NCBI RefSeq assembly: GCF_028689305.1
Contig: NZ_JAQTWM010000001.1
Span: forward strand, 55,423-119,422
Reading direction: 5' to 3'
Origin: Rhodoferax sp.
GTDB lineage: Bacteria > Pseudomonadota > Gammaproteobacteria > Burkholderiales > Burkholderiaceae_C
DNA length: 64,000 nucleotides
In this document: in pieces, positions 55,630-64,000 of the stretch
How positions within the stretch are numbered: position 1 is the first letter of the stretch
Layout of the letters: the number at the start of each line of letters is the position of its first letter
Notes under the pieces: generated by a model
The model's input: the letters and a program-made list of their open reading frames with translations, nothing else
Databases searched by the model: none
Told to the model about the DNA's origin: nothing
Made by a program: the position numbers and the translations under genes

Positions 55630-57459
55630 CTAAAGAGTTCTTTCCATTAATCGCATGCCAAACCCGACACCCCCACCCACCCCCATCAACAACCTCTGCG
55701 TCGCCCGAGTCGCCGCCACATAAAACACCCGAGCCGCTTCCTTCTCTTCCTCCCCCGCAGCAGGCATATGCCCCACGCCGGGTAGCGCCACCACGGGGAA
55801 CTCCAGGCCCTTGCTGACCTTCATGGTCATCACCTTGATCTTGTTGCTGGTGGGGTCATAGTCACCAATTCCAAGCCGGTTCTCTACCGGCAGCTTGTGT
55901 TGCGCTAGGGTGCGGGCGCACAGGTCGCGCGTCTTGGTGTCCGCGCACAGCACGGCCATGTCGCCCCACGCAAAGCCCTCCTTGTGGGCTTGGGCCAGGT
56001 GGTCGGCAATGGCCTCGGCCTCTTCGCGCAGGGTGGGCAGCTGGATGATGATGGGCTCGGGGCCGTCGCGCCCGCAGCTCACAGGTTTGAGCAGGAGCAC
56101 GCCGTCGTCGTCGCAGTCGTCAGCCGTGAGCAGGTCCGCGGCCACCAGGCTGGCGGTGTGCAATATCTGGCGAGTGTTGCGGTAGTTGATCTTCAGGATG
56201 GTGGTGCGCCCCTGCGCCTGGATGCCCACGCTTTTGAAGCTGAACTGTTTGCTGCGCGCGCGTTCGTAAATGCTTTGTGCGTCGTCGTACAGCACCAGCA
56301 GGCTGTTGGTGGCCGGGTCCACCATTTGGGTGACTAGCTTGAGCCATTCGGGCGCGAAGTCGTGGCCTTCGTCGATCATCACCGCCTGGTACTGGCCGCT
56401 GGGGATTTGGCGGCGGTCCACGGCGGTGATAACGCGGTGCACCATGTCGTCCATCTTGGCGGACACAGTGAGTCGGCTATCCGGCAGAGTCTGTCCAAAG
56501 GCCACCAGTTGGTCTCGGCACCATCTGTGGAAGTGGCGCACATGCGCACGGTCGCTCAAGCCTTTGGCCTCCATGCTGCTGGCCAGCTTCACGCCCAGCG
56601 GCTCGTTGAAGCACAGGATGAGGATGGGCTTGGCCGTCGGCGTGCAGGCCCGGGCCAGGTATTCGGCGCGGTAGCCCAGGATCATGGTCTTGCCCGAGCC
56701 GGCCACGCCGTGGATGACGCGGTGGCCATCGCCCAGGCTGCGGGCCAGTTGCTCCTGCTGCAAGTCCATCACGCGCATGATGTCGGGCAGTTCGGCTTGC
56801 TCGTCGTTGTCGTCAAACAGGCTGCCCTGTGCTTGCACGCGCACCTGGGGGAACATGATCCAGCGCACGCGGTCCAGCTGCGGCAGGCTCATCACGCCGC
56901 GCATCATGTAGGGGAACATGTCCCACAGACGGCTTTGCAGGTCTTCAGCCCCCACACTTTCCAGCATGTCGTCCTGACAGATCACGCGGTGTGGTTCGAT
57001 GGCATGCTGCAGCTCGGCGGCTTCAAACTGTTTGCGCGTGATGTTGGGCAGCACCACGCCGTAGCTCCAGGGAAACGCCAGCTTGCCCCTGTGGCGGCCG
57101 TCCGGCTGCACCAGTTGCAGGTCGCGCTCCAACGCGTTGACGATCTGGTGAGCGTATTGGCGGGCTTGCTCCAGCGGGCTGGCTACCGTTTTGGGTGTGC
57201 CGTCGGGGGTAATGACCCAGTCGTTTTTGTTGGCTTGCTGGATGGTGCCAAGCTTCCAGTCCTTCACCTCCAGCACCAGGATGCCGCGGTGCGGGTGCAT
57301 CACCACAAAGTCGGGGTGTGCGTACTGCGGCCCCACCGGCACGTCATACCAAAGCAGATAATCGTCATCCAGCTTTTGCTCCAGCCGCTCGGCCAGACGG
57401 CGTTCGCCGCCGGTCATGCGTGAGGCGCAACTGCCTAATGCTGGCATCAGGGTGGCCAT
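55630..57459 (-). CDS. NERD-domain superfamily 1 (UvrD-like) helicase
   Basis: A 609-residue protein. The N-terminal NERD nuclease-like domain has GGERRLAERLEQKLDDDYLL and HPDFVVMHPHRGILVLEVKD, with Asp50, Glu64 and Lys66 forming the D...ExK site. The helicase has Walker A VIHGVAGSGKTMILGYRAEY, Walker B QAVMIDEGHDFAPEWLKLV and motif VI ARVFYVAATRATQRLLMGV. It probably unwinds and may cut DNA. It lies about 100 bases upstream of the STAND gene in the same orientation, at the edge of the accessory island. Its base composition is like the core genome, so it may not be part of the same acquisition. Confidence 0.87.
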   Translation of the reverse strand: MATLMPALGSCASRMTGGERRLAERLEQKLDDDYLLWYDVPVGPQYAHPDFVVMHPHRGILVLEVKDWKLGTIQQANKNDWVITPDGTPKTVASPLEQARQYAHQIVNALERDLQLVQPDGRHRGKLAFPWSYGVVLPNITRKQFEAAELQHAIEPHRVICQDDMLESVGAEDLQSRLWDMFPYMMRGVMSLPQLDRVRWIMFPQVRVQAQGSLFDDNDEQAELPDIMRVMDLQQEQLARSLGDGHRVIHGVAGSGKTMILGYRAEYLARACTPTAKPILILCFNEPLGVKLASSMEAKGLSDRAHVRHFHRWCRDQLVAFGQTLPDSRLTVSAKMDDMVHRVITAVDRRQIPSGQYQAVMIDEGHDFAPEWLKLVTQMVDPATNSLLVLYDDAQSIYERARSKQFSFKSVGIQAQGRTTILKINYRNTRQILHTASLVAADLLTADDCDDDGVLLLKPVSCGRDGPEPIIIQLPTLREEAEAIADHLAQAHKEGFAWGDMAVLCADTKTRDLCARTLAQHKLPVENRLGIGDYDPTSNKIKVMTMKVSKGLEFPVVALPGVGHMPAAGEEEKEAARVFYVAATRATQRLLMGVGGGVGFGMRLMERTL

Positions 57460-57624
57460 CTGTTATCTGCTCCCATTGATTGTTGACTCGCTTGATTATG
57501 CTGAAAACCGCCAAGCTCCAACGCTGAATCAGCGGGCGCTGCCCTGATTTGCCACCACCACTGGTTGCCATGCTCTTTTTGCACTGCATCACCGCCCCGC
57601 AAAAGCAATAGACAAACAGGCACC

Positions 57625-57667
57625 TAGCCCGCGTAGAATATACCCAAACAGCTACAAATTACATAGC
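57625..57667 (+). repeat. Dispersed AT-rich intergenic repeat, copy 5
   Basis: It begins TAGCCCGCGTAGAATATACC and ends AGCTACAAATTACATAGC. It is the clearest match to the consensus and forms the immediate leader of the pseudouridine synthase gene, whose ATG is at 57670. It also marks the right edge of the accessory island. Confidence 0.6.
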
Positions 57668-57669
57668 AA

Positions 57670-58668
57670 ATGAGCGACACCCCCAAACCCCCGATGTTCC
57701 GCCGCGCCGCGCCGCCCGCAGCCAAAGCCCCCATTCCTGCTGGTCAAAAAAACACGGCGGCGCATGGTGCTGATGGCACCGTGCGGCTGAACAAGCGCAT
57801 GGCCGAGCTGGGCCTGGCCTCGCGCCGCGAGGCCGACGACTGGATCGCCAAGGGCTGGGTCAAGGTCAATGGCCAGGTGGCCGAGATGGGCATGCAGGTC
57901 AAGCCGGACGTGCGCATCGAGATCGACAAACAAGCGCAGGGCCAGCAGGCCAACCAGGTCACCATCCTGCTCAACAAGCCGCTGGGCATTGTCAGCGGCC
58001 AGGCCGAAGACGGCCACCAGCCCGCCATCACGCTGATCCAGCCGCAAAACCGCTGGGCCGAGGACAACGCCCGCTTCTTCTTCCACGGCAGCCAGCTCAA
58101 AAGCCTGGTGCCCGCCGGGCGGCTGGACATCGACTCCACCGGTCTGCTGGTGCTGACACAGGATGGCCGCGTGGCGCGCCAGCTGATTGGTGAAGACTCG
58201 GTGATGGAAAAAGAGTATCTGGTGCGCGTGATCTACACCGGGGTGGTCAACACACTGGCTGCCACCTCGGCGGCAGCCACCCACGCCGCACGGCCGCCGG
58301 CCCGCAGCCAGACGCCCGCCAGCCCGCAGACCACCCGCCCCGCCCCACCCACCCAGCTCAGCCGCATTGACGATGACGACCCGGTCAGCCAGGACGTGCA
58401 ATCGGTTTTTCCCAAAGAAAAACTGGCCCTGCTGCGCCATGGTCTGAGCCTGGACGGCCAGGCCCTGCAGCCCGCCAAGGTTGAGTGGCAAAACCCCGAG
58501 CAGCTGCGTTTTGTGCTGACTGAGGGCAAAAAGCGCCAGATTCGCCGCATGTGTGAACTGGTTGGCCTGAAGGTGGTGGGCTTGAAGCGCGTGCGCGTCG
58601 GCAAAGTGATGCTGGGTAACCTGCCAGTCGGCCAATGGCGTTACCTGGCCCCGCACGAGCGGTTTTAG
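57670..58668 (+). CDS. rRNA/23S-type pseudouridine synthase (RluF-like)
   Basis: A 332-residue protein. A low-complexity N-terminus is followed by an S4 RNA-binding domain (RLNKRMAELGLASRREADDW, KGWVKVNGQVAEMG). The catalytic domain has ILLNKPLGIVSG and SLVPAGRLDIDSTGLLVLT, with catalytic Asp153, and ends RQIRRMCELVGLKVVGLKRV. It isomerises a uridine in large-subunit rRNA or tRNA, as RluF/RsuA enzymes do. An unusual Pro/Ala/Thr-rich insert (about residues 200-235, AARPPARSQTPASPQTTRPA) interrupts the domain but keeps the frame. Confidence 0.9.
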   Translation: MSDTPKPPMFRRAAPPAAKAPIPAGQKNTAAHGADGTVRLNKRMAELGLASRREADDWIAKGWVKVNGQVAEMGMQVKPDVRIEIDKQAQGQQANQVTILLNKPLGIVSGQAEDGHQPAITLIQPQNRWAEDNARFFFHGSQLKSLVPAGRLDIDSTGLLVLTQDGRVARQLIGEDSVMEKEYLVRVIYTGVVNTLAATSAAATHAARPPARSQTPASPQTTRPAPPTQLSRIDDDDPVSQDVQSVFPKEKLALLRHGLSLDGQALQPAKVEWQNPEQLRFVLTEGKKRQIRRMCELVGLKVVGLKRVRVGKVMLGNLPVGQWRYLAPHERF

Positions 58669-58706
58669 TCCCGCACCCCTAGTCACCAAGGCCTCCGGCG
58701 CCCACA

Positions 58707-59963
58707 ATGGGCGCCATGACCACCCCCATCCCCCCCAGGAAACCCGCCCGCCATCTGCGGGCCTCTGACCTGCGCGCGCTCGCGCTGCTGGGCACCGAAG
58801 CCACCCGTGCAGTGACCACCATTGCCGAAGGTGTGCACCAGTCTGTCTGGCGCAGCCTGGGTGCCCGCGATGGTGCCGACAGCGGGCAGACCCGGGGCCT
58901 GACCGGACTGGTTTACCAAAGCATCCACGGCATCACCCAGCTGGTGGGCAAGGGCCTGTCCAGCACCTTCACGCTGCTGGAGCCCCTGCTGCGCCAATTG
59001 GAGGGTGCCCCTGACGACACCCCTGAGCGCGCTGCCGTCGTGGCTGCCCTCAACGGGGTCATGGGCGACCGCTTGCAAGCCAGCGCCAACCCGCTGGCCA
59101 CCCCCATGACCCTGCGCCACCAGGGACAGGTGCTGAGCAACGCCACCCCGCCCGCTGCGCAGGCCGTCACCGGCAAAGTGCTGCTGGTCATCCACGGCCT
59201 GTGCATGAATGACCTTCAGTGGAGCAGCCAGCACCAGGGCAAGCCGGTCAACCACGCCAGCGCCATCAGCACTGCCCTGGGTTACACCCCGGTTTACCTG
59301 CGCTACAACTCGGGCCTGCACGTGTCCGACAACGGCGCCGAATTGGCGCGCCAGCTGGACGACGTGCTGCGCCACTGGCCGGTGCCCGTGCAAGCCGTCA
59401 GCGTGCTGGCCCACAGCATGGGCGGGCTGGTGATGCGCAGCGCCGTGCACTGCGCCACCCAGGCTGGTTGGCAGTGGCTGTCGCAGCTCAAACACATCGT
59501 CTTCCTGGGCACGCCGCACCATGGCGCGCCGCTGGAGCGCGCTGGCAACTGGGTGGATGTGCTGCTGGGCAGCACCCCCTACAGCCGCCCGTTGGCCAAG
59601 CTCGGCCAGTTGCGCAGCAGCGGCGTCACCGACCTGCGTTACGGGCTGGTGCTGGATTCAGACTGGCAAGGGCAGGATCGTTTTCGCCGCCAGCCGGATC
59701 GGCGCACCCCGCTGCCCCTGCCTGCCGGTGTGGCCTGCTTCACCGTAGCAGCCACGCTGGCGGGCCAGCGCAGCGCCATGGCGGACCGGCTGGTGGGTGA
59801 TGGCCTGGTGCCGCTGCCCAGCGCCCTGGGCCAGCATGACGAGCCCCGGCGCTGCCTGGATTTCCCCGCCGCTCACCAGCACATCGCCTACCGCACCGGC
59901 CACCTGCAACTGCTCAGCGACCCGACCGTTGCCCAGCAGCTTTTGCGCTGGCTGGGCACATAG
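58707..59963 (+). CDS. Lipase-like alpha/beta hydrolase (PGAP1/esterase type)
   Basis: A 418-residue protein. The helical N-terminal 150 residues (LGTEATRAVTTIAEGVHQSV, LVYQSIHGITQLVGKGLSST) resemble membrane- or granule-associated domains. The hydrolase part has LLVIHGLCMNDLQWSSQH (oxyanion region) and SVLAHSMGGLVMRSAVH (GxSxG variant AHSMG), then FLGTPHHGAPLERAG and a late His in DFPAAHQHIAYRTGH. It probably cleaves lipid or polyester bonds. ATG 58716 is an alternative start. Confidence 0.83.
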   Translation: MGAMTTPIPPRKPARHLRASDLRALALLGTEATRAVTTIAEGVHQSVWRSLGARDGADSGQTRGLTGLVYQSIHGITQLVGKGLSSTFTLLEPLLRQLEGAPDDTPERAAVVAALNGVMGDRLQASANPLATPMTLRHQGQVLSNATPPAAQAVTGKVLLVIHGLCMNDLQWSSQHQGKPVNHASAISTALGYTPVYLRYNSGLHVSDNGAELARQLDDVLRHWPVPVQAVSVLAHSMGGLVMRSAVHCATQAGWQWLSQLKHIVFLGTPHHGAPLERAGNWVDVLLGSTPYSRPLAKLGQLRSSGVTDLRYGLVLDSDWQGQDRFRRQPDRRTPLPLPAGVACFTVAATLAGQRSAMADRLVGDGLVPLPSALGQHDEPRRCLDFPAAHQHIAYRTGHLQLLSDPTVAQQLLRWLGT

Positions 59964-59976
59964 CAGCCACGACGGC

Positions 59977-61236
59977 CTACCTGCGCCACAAGCCCGACAG
60001 CATCGCGCGGCCACGCACCAACAGCACCTGGCTATTGACGGTGCCCACCAACAGCAAAGAGAGCAACAGCAACGCCCACTCAGACAGGGTGGGCACACTG
60101 CTCACCCCCGCAAGCAATGGCACGCCGGCACCTGCCGGGTCGTTGATCGCACCCACGGCGGGGTTGTTGTCACCCTGCCCGTTGTCTGCCACGCTGTAGG
60201 TAATGGTGTTGCCGCTGATGGTGGCCGGGTGCTCGTACCAAGTGGGAGCGGCGCCTGCGGTGGCCGGGCCGAATTTGAAGAACTTGCTGCCAGGGGGCAA
60301 GGCATGGGGGTAGGTCAGCGTGATGCTGATGCCGCTGGCGCAATTGGCATTGGTGGCAAAGGCCAGCACCCCGTGGGTGAAGGTGTACCCGGCAGGCAGC
60401 ACACCACCGGCACTGGCCGCAGTTTGGTAACCCACATTGCTGAAACCGCAGGTGGCCGCCCCTGTCAGGCTGGCACTAACCGTGCTGCCGCTGCCCGGTG
60501 CAGTGGCGCTGTAATTGGTGTTCAGGGTAAAGCTGGCGGTCACGCTCTTGGTAGCGGTGACACCGGTCAGGGAGCAGCTTGTGCCTGAGCAATCCCCACT
60601 GAAAGCGTTGAAGCTGTACCCTGCGTTCGGGGTTGCCGTGCAAGTGGCATTGCCGCCAAGGCTGACCGGGTTGGGCGTGCAACTGACCGTGCCACCAGCT
60701 GCCGGGCTGGCGGTGGCGGTCACCGTGAAGGTGGGCACGGCGGCCATGGTGGTGCTGGTAAAAGTGTCGGTCACACCGCCAATGCTCAGTACCGTGTTCA
60801 CGCTGCTTGAAAAACTGGCGCTGGAGGTATGGCGCACCGTCACTGAGTCGCCCGCCGAGACCGTTGCACTTGCATTGGTCCAGCTGCCAGTGCCAATTTT
60901 GTATTCCCCCCCGCTGATGGTGATGGTGGCCGGGGCGTTGATGCCGCTGACGGTGATGGCATTGGAGGTGATCACGGTCGATGTCGCCACACCCGTCTGA
61001 TCCGTGAAGCTGAAGGCCACGGGTGTCGTGTCGGAAAATTCGTAGCTCAACACCCGCCCGCTGCTGCTGGCGGCGTACATCGTTTGGCCGTCGGGGCTGA
61101 GCGCCAGTGCGTTGATTTGCCAACTGGCCGCACCAGCCGCGTTGGGGCCACTGCCTTCCCAGGTGTTGACGGCGGCCGCAGCCAAACCCACCCCCAACAA
61201 CAGGGTGACACTGGTTAAAAGTGATTTGAGTTTCAT
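59977..61236 (-). CDS. Exported IPTL-CTERM protein with InlB-like repeat
   Basis: A 419-residue protein with a signal peptide (SLLTSVTLLLGVGLAAAAV). Residues about 175-240 contain an InlB-B-type repeat (TPNAGYSFNAFSGDCSGTSC). The C-terminus is VPTLSEWALLLLSLLLVG followed by NSQVLLVRGRAML. That is the IPTL-CTERM sorting signal: a short motif, hydrophobic stretch and basic tail. Such proteins are cleaved and anchored or exported by an exosortase-type enzyme, which is not encoded here. It lies 21 bases after the DUF1566 gene and is probably co-transcribed. Confidence 0.87.
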   Translation of the reverse strand: MKLKSLLTSVTLLLGVGLAAAAVNTWEGSGPNAAGAASWQINALALSPDGQTMYAASSSGRVLSYEFSDTTPVAFSFTDQTGVATSTVITSNAITVSGINAPATITISGGEYKIGTGSWTNASATVSAGDSVTVRHTSSASFSSSVNTVLSIGGVTDTFTSTTMAAVPTFTVTATASPAAGGTVSCTPNPVSLGGNATCTATPNAGYSFNAFSGDCSGTSCSLTGVTATKSVTASFTLNTNYSATAPGSGSTVSASLTGAATCGFSNVGYQTAASAGGVLPAGYTFTHGVLAFATNANCASGISITLTYPHALPPGSKFFKFGPATAGAAPTWYEHPATISGNTITYSVADNGQGDNNPAVGAINDPAGAGVPLLAGVSSVPTLSEWALLLLSLLLVGTVNSQVLLVRGRAMLSGLWRR

Positions 61237-61257
61237 AGGGGGTAAGTCGGTGCTGGG

Positions 61258-62487
61258 TCAGTTTGGCAAACCGGTGTTCATGGCCGCCCAGCTGGTGCAG
61301 CCATCGGTGCTGGCAAACACGCCAGCGGTGGTTCCGGCGTACAGCGTGCTGCCTGAGAGCGTCAGGCTGTTGATGTTCGCAGCGCCGCCGGGCAATGCCC
61401 CACAGGCCATCCAGTTGCTGCTGCCATCGCCAAAAAACACTCCCGCGCCGTCGGTACCGGCAAACAGGCGGCTGGCATCGGCTTGGATCGCCAGTGCTTT
61501 CACGCTCAGGTTGCTCAGACCCGTGTTGAGGGCAGCCCAAGTCGCACCGCTGTCGAGGCTTTTGTACACGCCGCCACTGTCTTGCCCGGCAAACAACGTG
61601 CTGGGCGTGACCGGGTTCACCACGATGCTGCTGGTGGTGATGGCGGCGCTGGCAAACGCCAACGGGTCAAGCACATCAGAGACAGTGCTATACGATGTTT
61701 TGGCCACCAAGTAGAGGTCGTAGTTGGTGCCCACGCCTAAACCGCTGATCGCGAAGGTTTGGGGCGTGGTTGCAGCCATGGCTGCATTGCCGCTGGCTGC
61801 CACGCTGACACCCCGGTAGCTGGCAACCCCGGCGATGATCTCCGTGGCCAGCGGTGCAGCGGCTGCGCGCGGCACCACCATCCAGTAACCGGTGGCCGCC
61901 ACGGGGCTGGTGGCGGTCAGCGTGGCGCTGCCTGGGGTGATGCCAGACAAGGCGGCGCGGGTCAGCCCAAAAGAACCAAAGGCCTGCCCGCTTCGCACAA
62001 GGCGAACATAGTAGATGTTGGTCTTGAAGGGGGGGTTGCCGTCGGGGAGGCCGAAAGCCACGCTCGCCCCGAAACTCGGGACAAGCACGAAGGATGTCGT
62101 GCTCCAATACATGTAAGCGCCGGTATTCGGAAACACGCTGCTGTCAATGCGCGGATGGACCCCGGTTTTGACCAGCGTTTTGAGCTCATTGAAGCTGGGC
62201 ACGCGCCAATCGCTATAGCCCTTGTAGTTGCCCCCACTTTGCAGGGTGGCGGCCTGGGTTTGTGCCCCCACCCAGTCATAGAGCGCGGGTAAGCCGGTGC
62301 AGGTATTAGCCCCCTGGGTTTGCCCCAGGGAGCACTGGTCCCATATCAACCCGGTGGAGGTGTCGGTGACCGTGCCGTCATTGTTGTCAACAAATGGCGC
62401 AGCGGCCTGGACCTGGCCTGCCAGCAGCACGGCAGCGGTGAACAAGATGCCAAGGTAATGGCGCAAAGAATAAGTGGTGGCGGTCAT
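61258..62487 (-). CDS. Exported DUF1566 / Asp-box repeat protein, copy B
   Basis: A 409-residue protein from ATG 62487, which gives a signal peptide (LGILFTAAVLLAGQVQAAA). Residues about 30-165 form a DUF1566 (Lcl C-terminal) domain: PFVDNNDGTVTDTSTGLIWD and NYKGYSDWRVPSFNELKTLV. The rest has Asp-box (BNR-like) propeller repeats SLDSGATWAALNTGLSN and SLTLSGSTLYAGTTAGVFAS. It ends at NTGLPN without an IPTL tail. It is a tandem copy of 62584-63816, with many stretches identical at DNA level. Function is unknown; a surface or binding role is plausible. Confidence 0.82.
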   Translation of the reverse strand: MTATTYSLRHYLGILFTAAVLLAGQVQAAAPFVDNNDGTVTDTSTGLIWDQCSLGQTQGANTCTGLPALYDWVGAQTQAATLQSGGNYKGYSDWRVPSFNELKTLVKTGVHPRIDSSVFPNTGAYMYWSTTSFVLVPSFGASVAFGLPDGNPPFKTNIYYVRLVRSGQAFGSFGLTRAALSGITPGSATLTATSPVAATGYWMVVPRAAAAPLATEIIAGVASYRGVSVAASGNAAMAATTPQTFAISGLGVGTNYDLYLVAKTSYSTVSDVLDPLAFASAAITTSSIVVNPVTPSTLFAGQDSGGVYKSLDSGATWAALNTGLSNLSVKALAIQADASRLFAGTDGAGVFFGDGSSNWMACGALPGGAANINSLTLSGSTLYAGTTAGVFASTDGCTSWAAMNTGLPN

Positions 62488-62583
62488 GGTGGTTGTCAAC
62501 AATCCATTAAGAGAGCATTGAGCGCACGTCAAGCAAGGGCTGGATACCAATTTGGCTCAAAAAATCGCCATGAATCAGCCGCC

Positions 62584-63816
62584 TTAATTCGGCAAGCCGG
62601 TGTTCATGGCCACCCAACTGGTGCAGCCGTCGGTGCTGGCAAACACGCCTGCGGTGGTGCCGGCATACAGCGTGCTGCCAGCGAACTTCAAGCTGCGCAC
62701 ATTGAGTCCACCACCTGACAGTGCCCCGCAGGCCGTCCAACTGCTGCCGTCGCCATAAAACACACCCGCGCCGTCGGTGCCGACAAACAGGCGGCTGGCA
62801 TCAGGTTGGATGGCCAGCGCCTTCACGCTCAGGTTGCTCAGGCCGGTGTTGAGGGCAGCCCAAGTCGCACCGCTGTCTGTGCTTTTGTACACGCCGCCAC
62901 TGTCTTGCCCGGCAAACAACGTGCTGGGTGTGACCGGGTTCACCACGATGCTGCTGGTGGCGATGGCTGCGCTGGCGAACTCCACCGGGCCAAGCACATC
63001 CGAGACGGTTTCATAGGAGGTGTCTTTGGCCACCAGATAGAGGTCGTAGTGGGTGCCCACGCTTAAACCACTGATGGCAAAGGTTTGAGGCGTCGCTACA
63101 TCCATGGCAGCATTGCCGCTGGCTGCCACCGTGACACCACGGTAGCTGGCAACCCCGGCCATGATCTCCGTGGCCAGTGGCGTAGCGGCTGCGCGCGGCA
63201 CCACCATCCAGTAACCGGTGGCCGCCACGGGACTGGTGGCGGTCAGCGTGGCGGCGCTTGGGCTCATGCCAGACAGCTCGGCACGGCTCAAGCCAAAAGT
63301 GCCAGAAGACTGTCCGCTCCGCACGAGGCGGACAAAGTTGGTACTAGCCTTGCCACTGGCGTCGGTACTGCCGTTGAGGAAAACGACGGTCCACGCAAGA
63401 CTCGGGAAAGGCCCCCAGGTTGTCGCAGACCAATACCAGGAGGAGCTGGTAGCAGGAAACGCGGCGCTGTCAATACTTGGGCTCACCCCGGTTTTGACCA
63501 ACGTTTGAAGCTCGTGAAGATTGGGCAGGCGCCAATCCGCATACCCCTTGTAGCTGCTACCACTTTGCAGGGTGGCGGCCTGAGTTTGGGCACCCAACCA
63601 GGTGAAGGCAGTGGGTGAACCGGTGCAGGTGTTGCCACCTTGGGTTTGGCCCAGTGAGCACTGGTCCCACATCAGGCCAGTGGAGGTATCGGTGACCGTT
63701 CCATCGTTGTTGTCGACAAATGGCGCAGCCGCCTGGGCCTGACCCGCCAACAGCAAGGCAACGGCGGCCATGGCGCCCAGGCTGCGGCGCAAGAAAGGCT
63801 TGGTGATAAGTGTCAT
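62584..63816 (-). CDS. Exported DUF1566 / Asp-box repeat protein, copy A
   Basis: A 410-residue protein from ATG 63816 with signal peptide RRSLGAMAAVALLLAGQAQA. An ATG at 63834 overlaps the stop of the preceding gene (ATGA) and could be the real start. It shares the DUF1566 domain and Asp-box repeats with copy B (STDSGATWAALNTGLSN, STDGCTSWVAMNTGLPN). The two copies diverge mostly in residues about 115-160, the predicted variable face of the DUF1566 domain. Like copy B it lacks a sorting tail. Confidence 0.83.
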   Translation of the reverse strand: MTLITKPFLRRSLGAMAAVALLLAGQAQAAAPFVDNNDGTVTDTSTGLMWDQCSLGQTQGGNTCTGSPTAFTWLGAQTQAATLQSGSSYKGYADWRLPNLHELQTLVKTGVSPSIDSAAFPATSSSWYWSATTWGPFPSLAWTVVFLNGSTDASGKASTNFVRLVRSGQSSGTFGLSRAELSGMSPSAATLTATSPVAATGYWMVVPRAAATPLATEIMAGVASYRGVTVAASGNAAMDVATPQTFAISGLSVGTHYDLYLVAKDTSYETVSDVLGPVEFASAAIATSSIVVNPVTPSTLFAGQDSGGVYKSTDSGATWAALNTGLSNLSVKALAIQPDASRLFVGTDGAGVFYGDGSSWTACGALSGGGLNVRSLKFAGSTLYAGTTAGVFASTDGCTSWVAMNTGLPN

Positions 63817-63830
63817 GGTGTTATCAACGA

Positions 63831-64000
63831 TCATGGATGACTCTGCCTGCGAACCTGCACCAGCGCCACCCCAGCCAGCACCAGGGCCAGCAGCATCAAC
63901 GCCCACTGCGACAGGGTGGGAATGCCGACAGCCCCCGGCACCCCCGGCCCACCCGCGTCCACGATGGTGCCGTTGGGTGTCAAGTCGTCATCCCCCACGC
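63831..64000 (-). CDS. IPTL-CTERM protein (C-terminal end only)
   Basis: The 5' part lies beyond the window. The visible end reads DDDLTPNGTIVDAGGPGVPG, then IPTLSQWALMLLALVLAGVA and LVQVRRQSHP before the TGA. This is a complete IPTL-CTERM sorting signal: motif, hydrophobic helix, basic tail. Its stop overlaps the possible ATG at 63834 of the next gene, so the array is probably one operon. Confidence 0.85.
   Translation of the reverse strand, partial: VGDDDLTPNGTIVDAGGPGVPGAVGIPTLSQWALMLLALVLAGVALVQVRRQSHP

Noticed and set aside
46448..57667. Integron cassette array with attC sites
   Set aside because: The repeats lack the GTTRRRY/RYYYAAC core pair, the genes run in both directions, and there is no integrase.

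Overview
The window looks like chromosomal DNA of a beta-proteobacterium of the order Burkholderiales, most likely a Comamonadaceae member close to Rhodoferax or Polaromonas. The evidence is high G+C coding sequence, IPTL-CTERM sorting tails, polyhydroxyalkanoate/phasin-type genes, a fadE-fadB-fadA beta-oxidation operon of the Burkholderiales type, and short AT-rich dispersed intergenic repeats. The taxonomic call is inference from gene content.

Layout. (1) 1-6735: the right end of a RiPP (ribosomal peptide) locus. It holds a truncated SagB-type oxidoreductase, a double GNAT acetyltransferase, two tandem NHLP-type precursor peptides with near-identical leaders and unrelated cores, and a decayed CPBP protease. 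Beside it lie an ECF sigma factor, an anti-sigma factor whose C-terminal half is a Nif11-like leader domain, and a secreted S8 protease followed by a small exported protein resembling a detached propeptide. (2) 6801-16605: a fatty-acid beta-oxidation operon with its TetR regulator, a perfect palindromic operator and a long intergenic hairpin. (3) 16710-18238: slmA and argB. (4) 18368-27588: an exopolysaccharide/O-antigen cluster (flippase, methyltransferase, acyltransferase, three glycosyltransferases, epimerase, initiating sugar transferase, CapD-type dehydratase) with an H-NS gene inside it. (5) 27701-37022: a neutral-lipid/PHA storage neighbourhood (two-domain SDR/acyl reductase, phasin, patatin, TetR, TPR protein, WS/DGAT acyltransferase, acyl-CoA-binding protein, PHA-system protein). 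(6) 37038-46377: a branched-chain-amino-acid-type ABC importer between two acyl-CoA ligases, with a divergent Crp/Fnr regulator. (7) 46448-57667: an accessory island made of a nucleotidyltransferase, VOC gene and VOC fragment, DUF2130 putative nuclease, a two-gene STAND-NTPase system with an N-terminal nuclease-like domain, and a NERD-helicase. Copies of one dispersed element punctuate it, and its STAND section is visibly poorer in G+C than its flanks. (8) 57670-64000: a pseudouridine synthase, a lipase-like hydrolase and a tandem array of exported DUF1566/Asp-box and IPTL-CTERM proteins, the last cut by the window end.

The two best candidates for something undescribed are (a) the sigma/anti-sigma-Nif11/NHLP-peptide/protease neighbourhood, which suggests that a RiPP-leader domain has been recruited into a sigma-factor switch, and (b) the STAND NTPase with its overlapping partner gene of unknown family, which has the architecture of an Avs-like antiphage system. 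No rRNA, tRNA, CRISPR array or intact insertion sequence was recognised.
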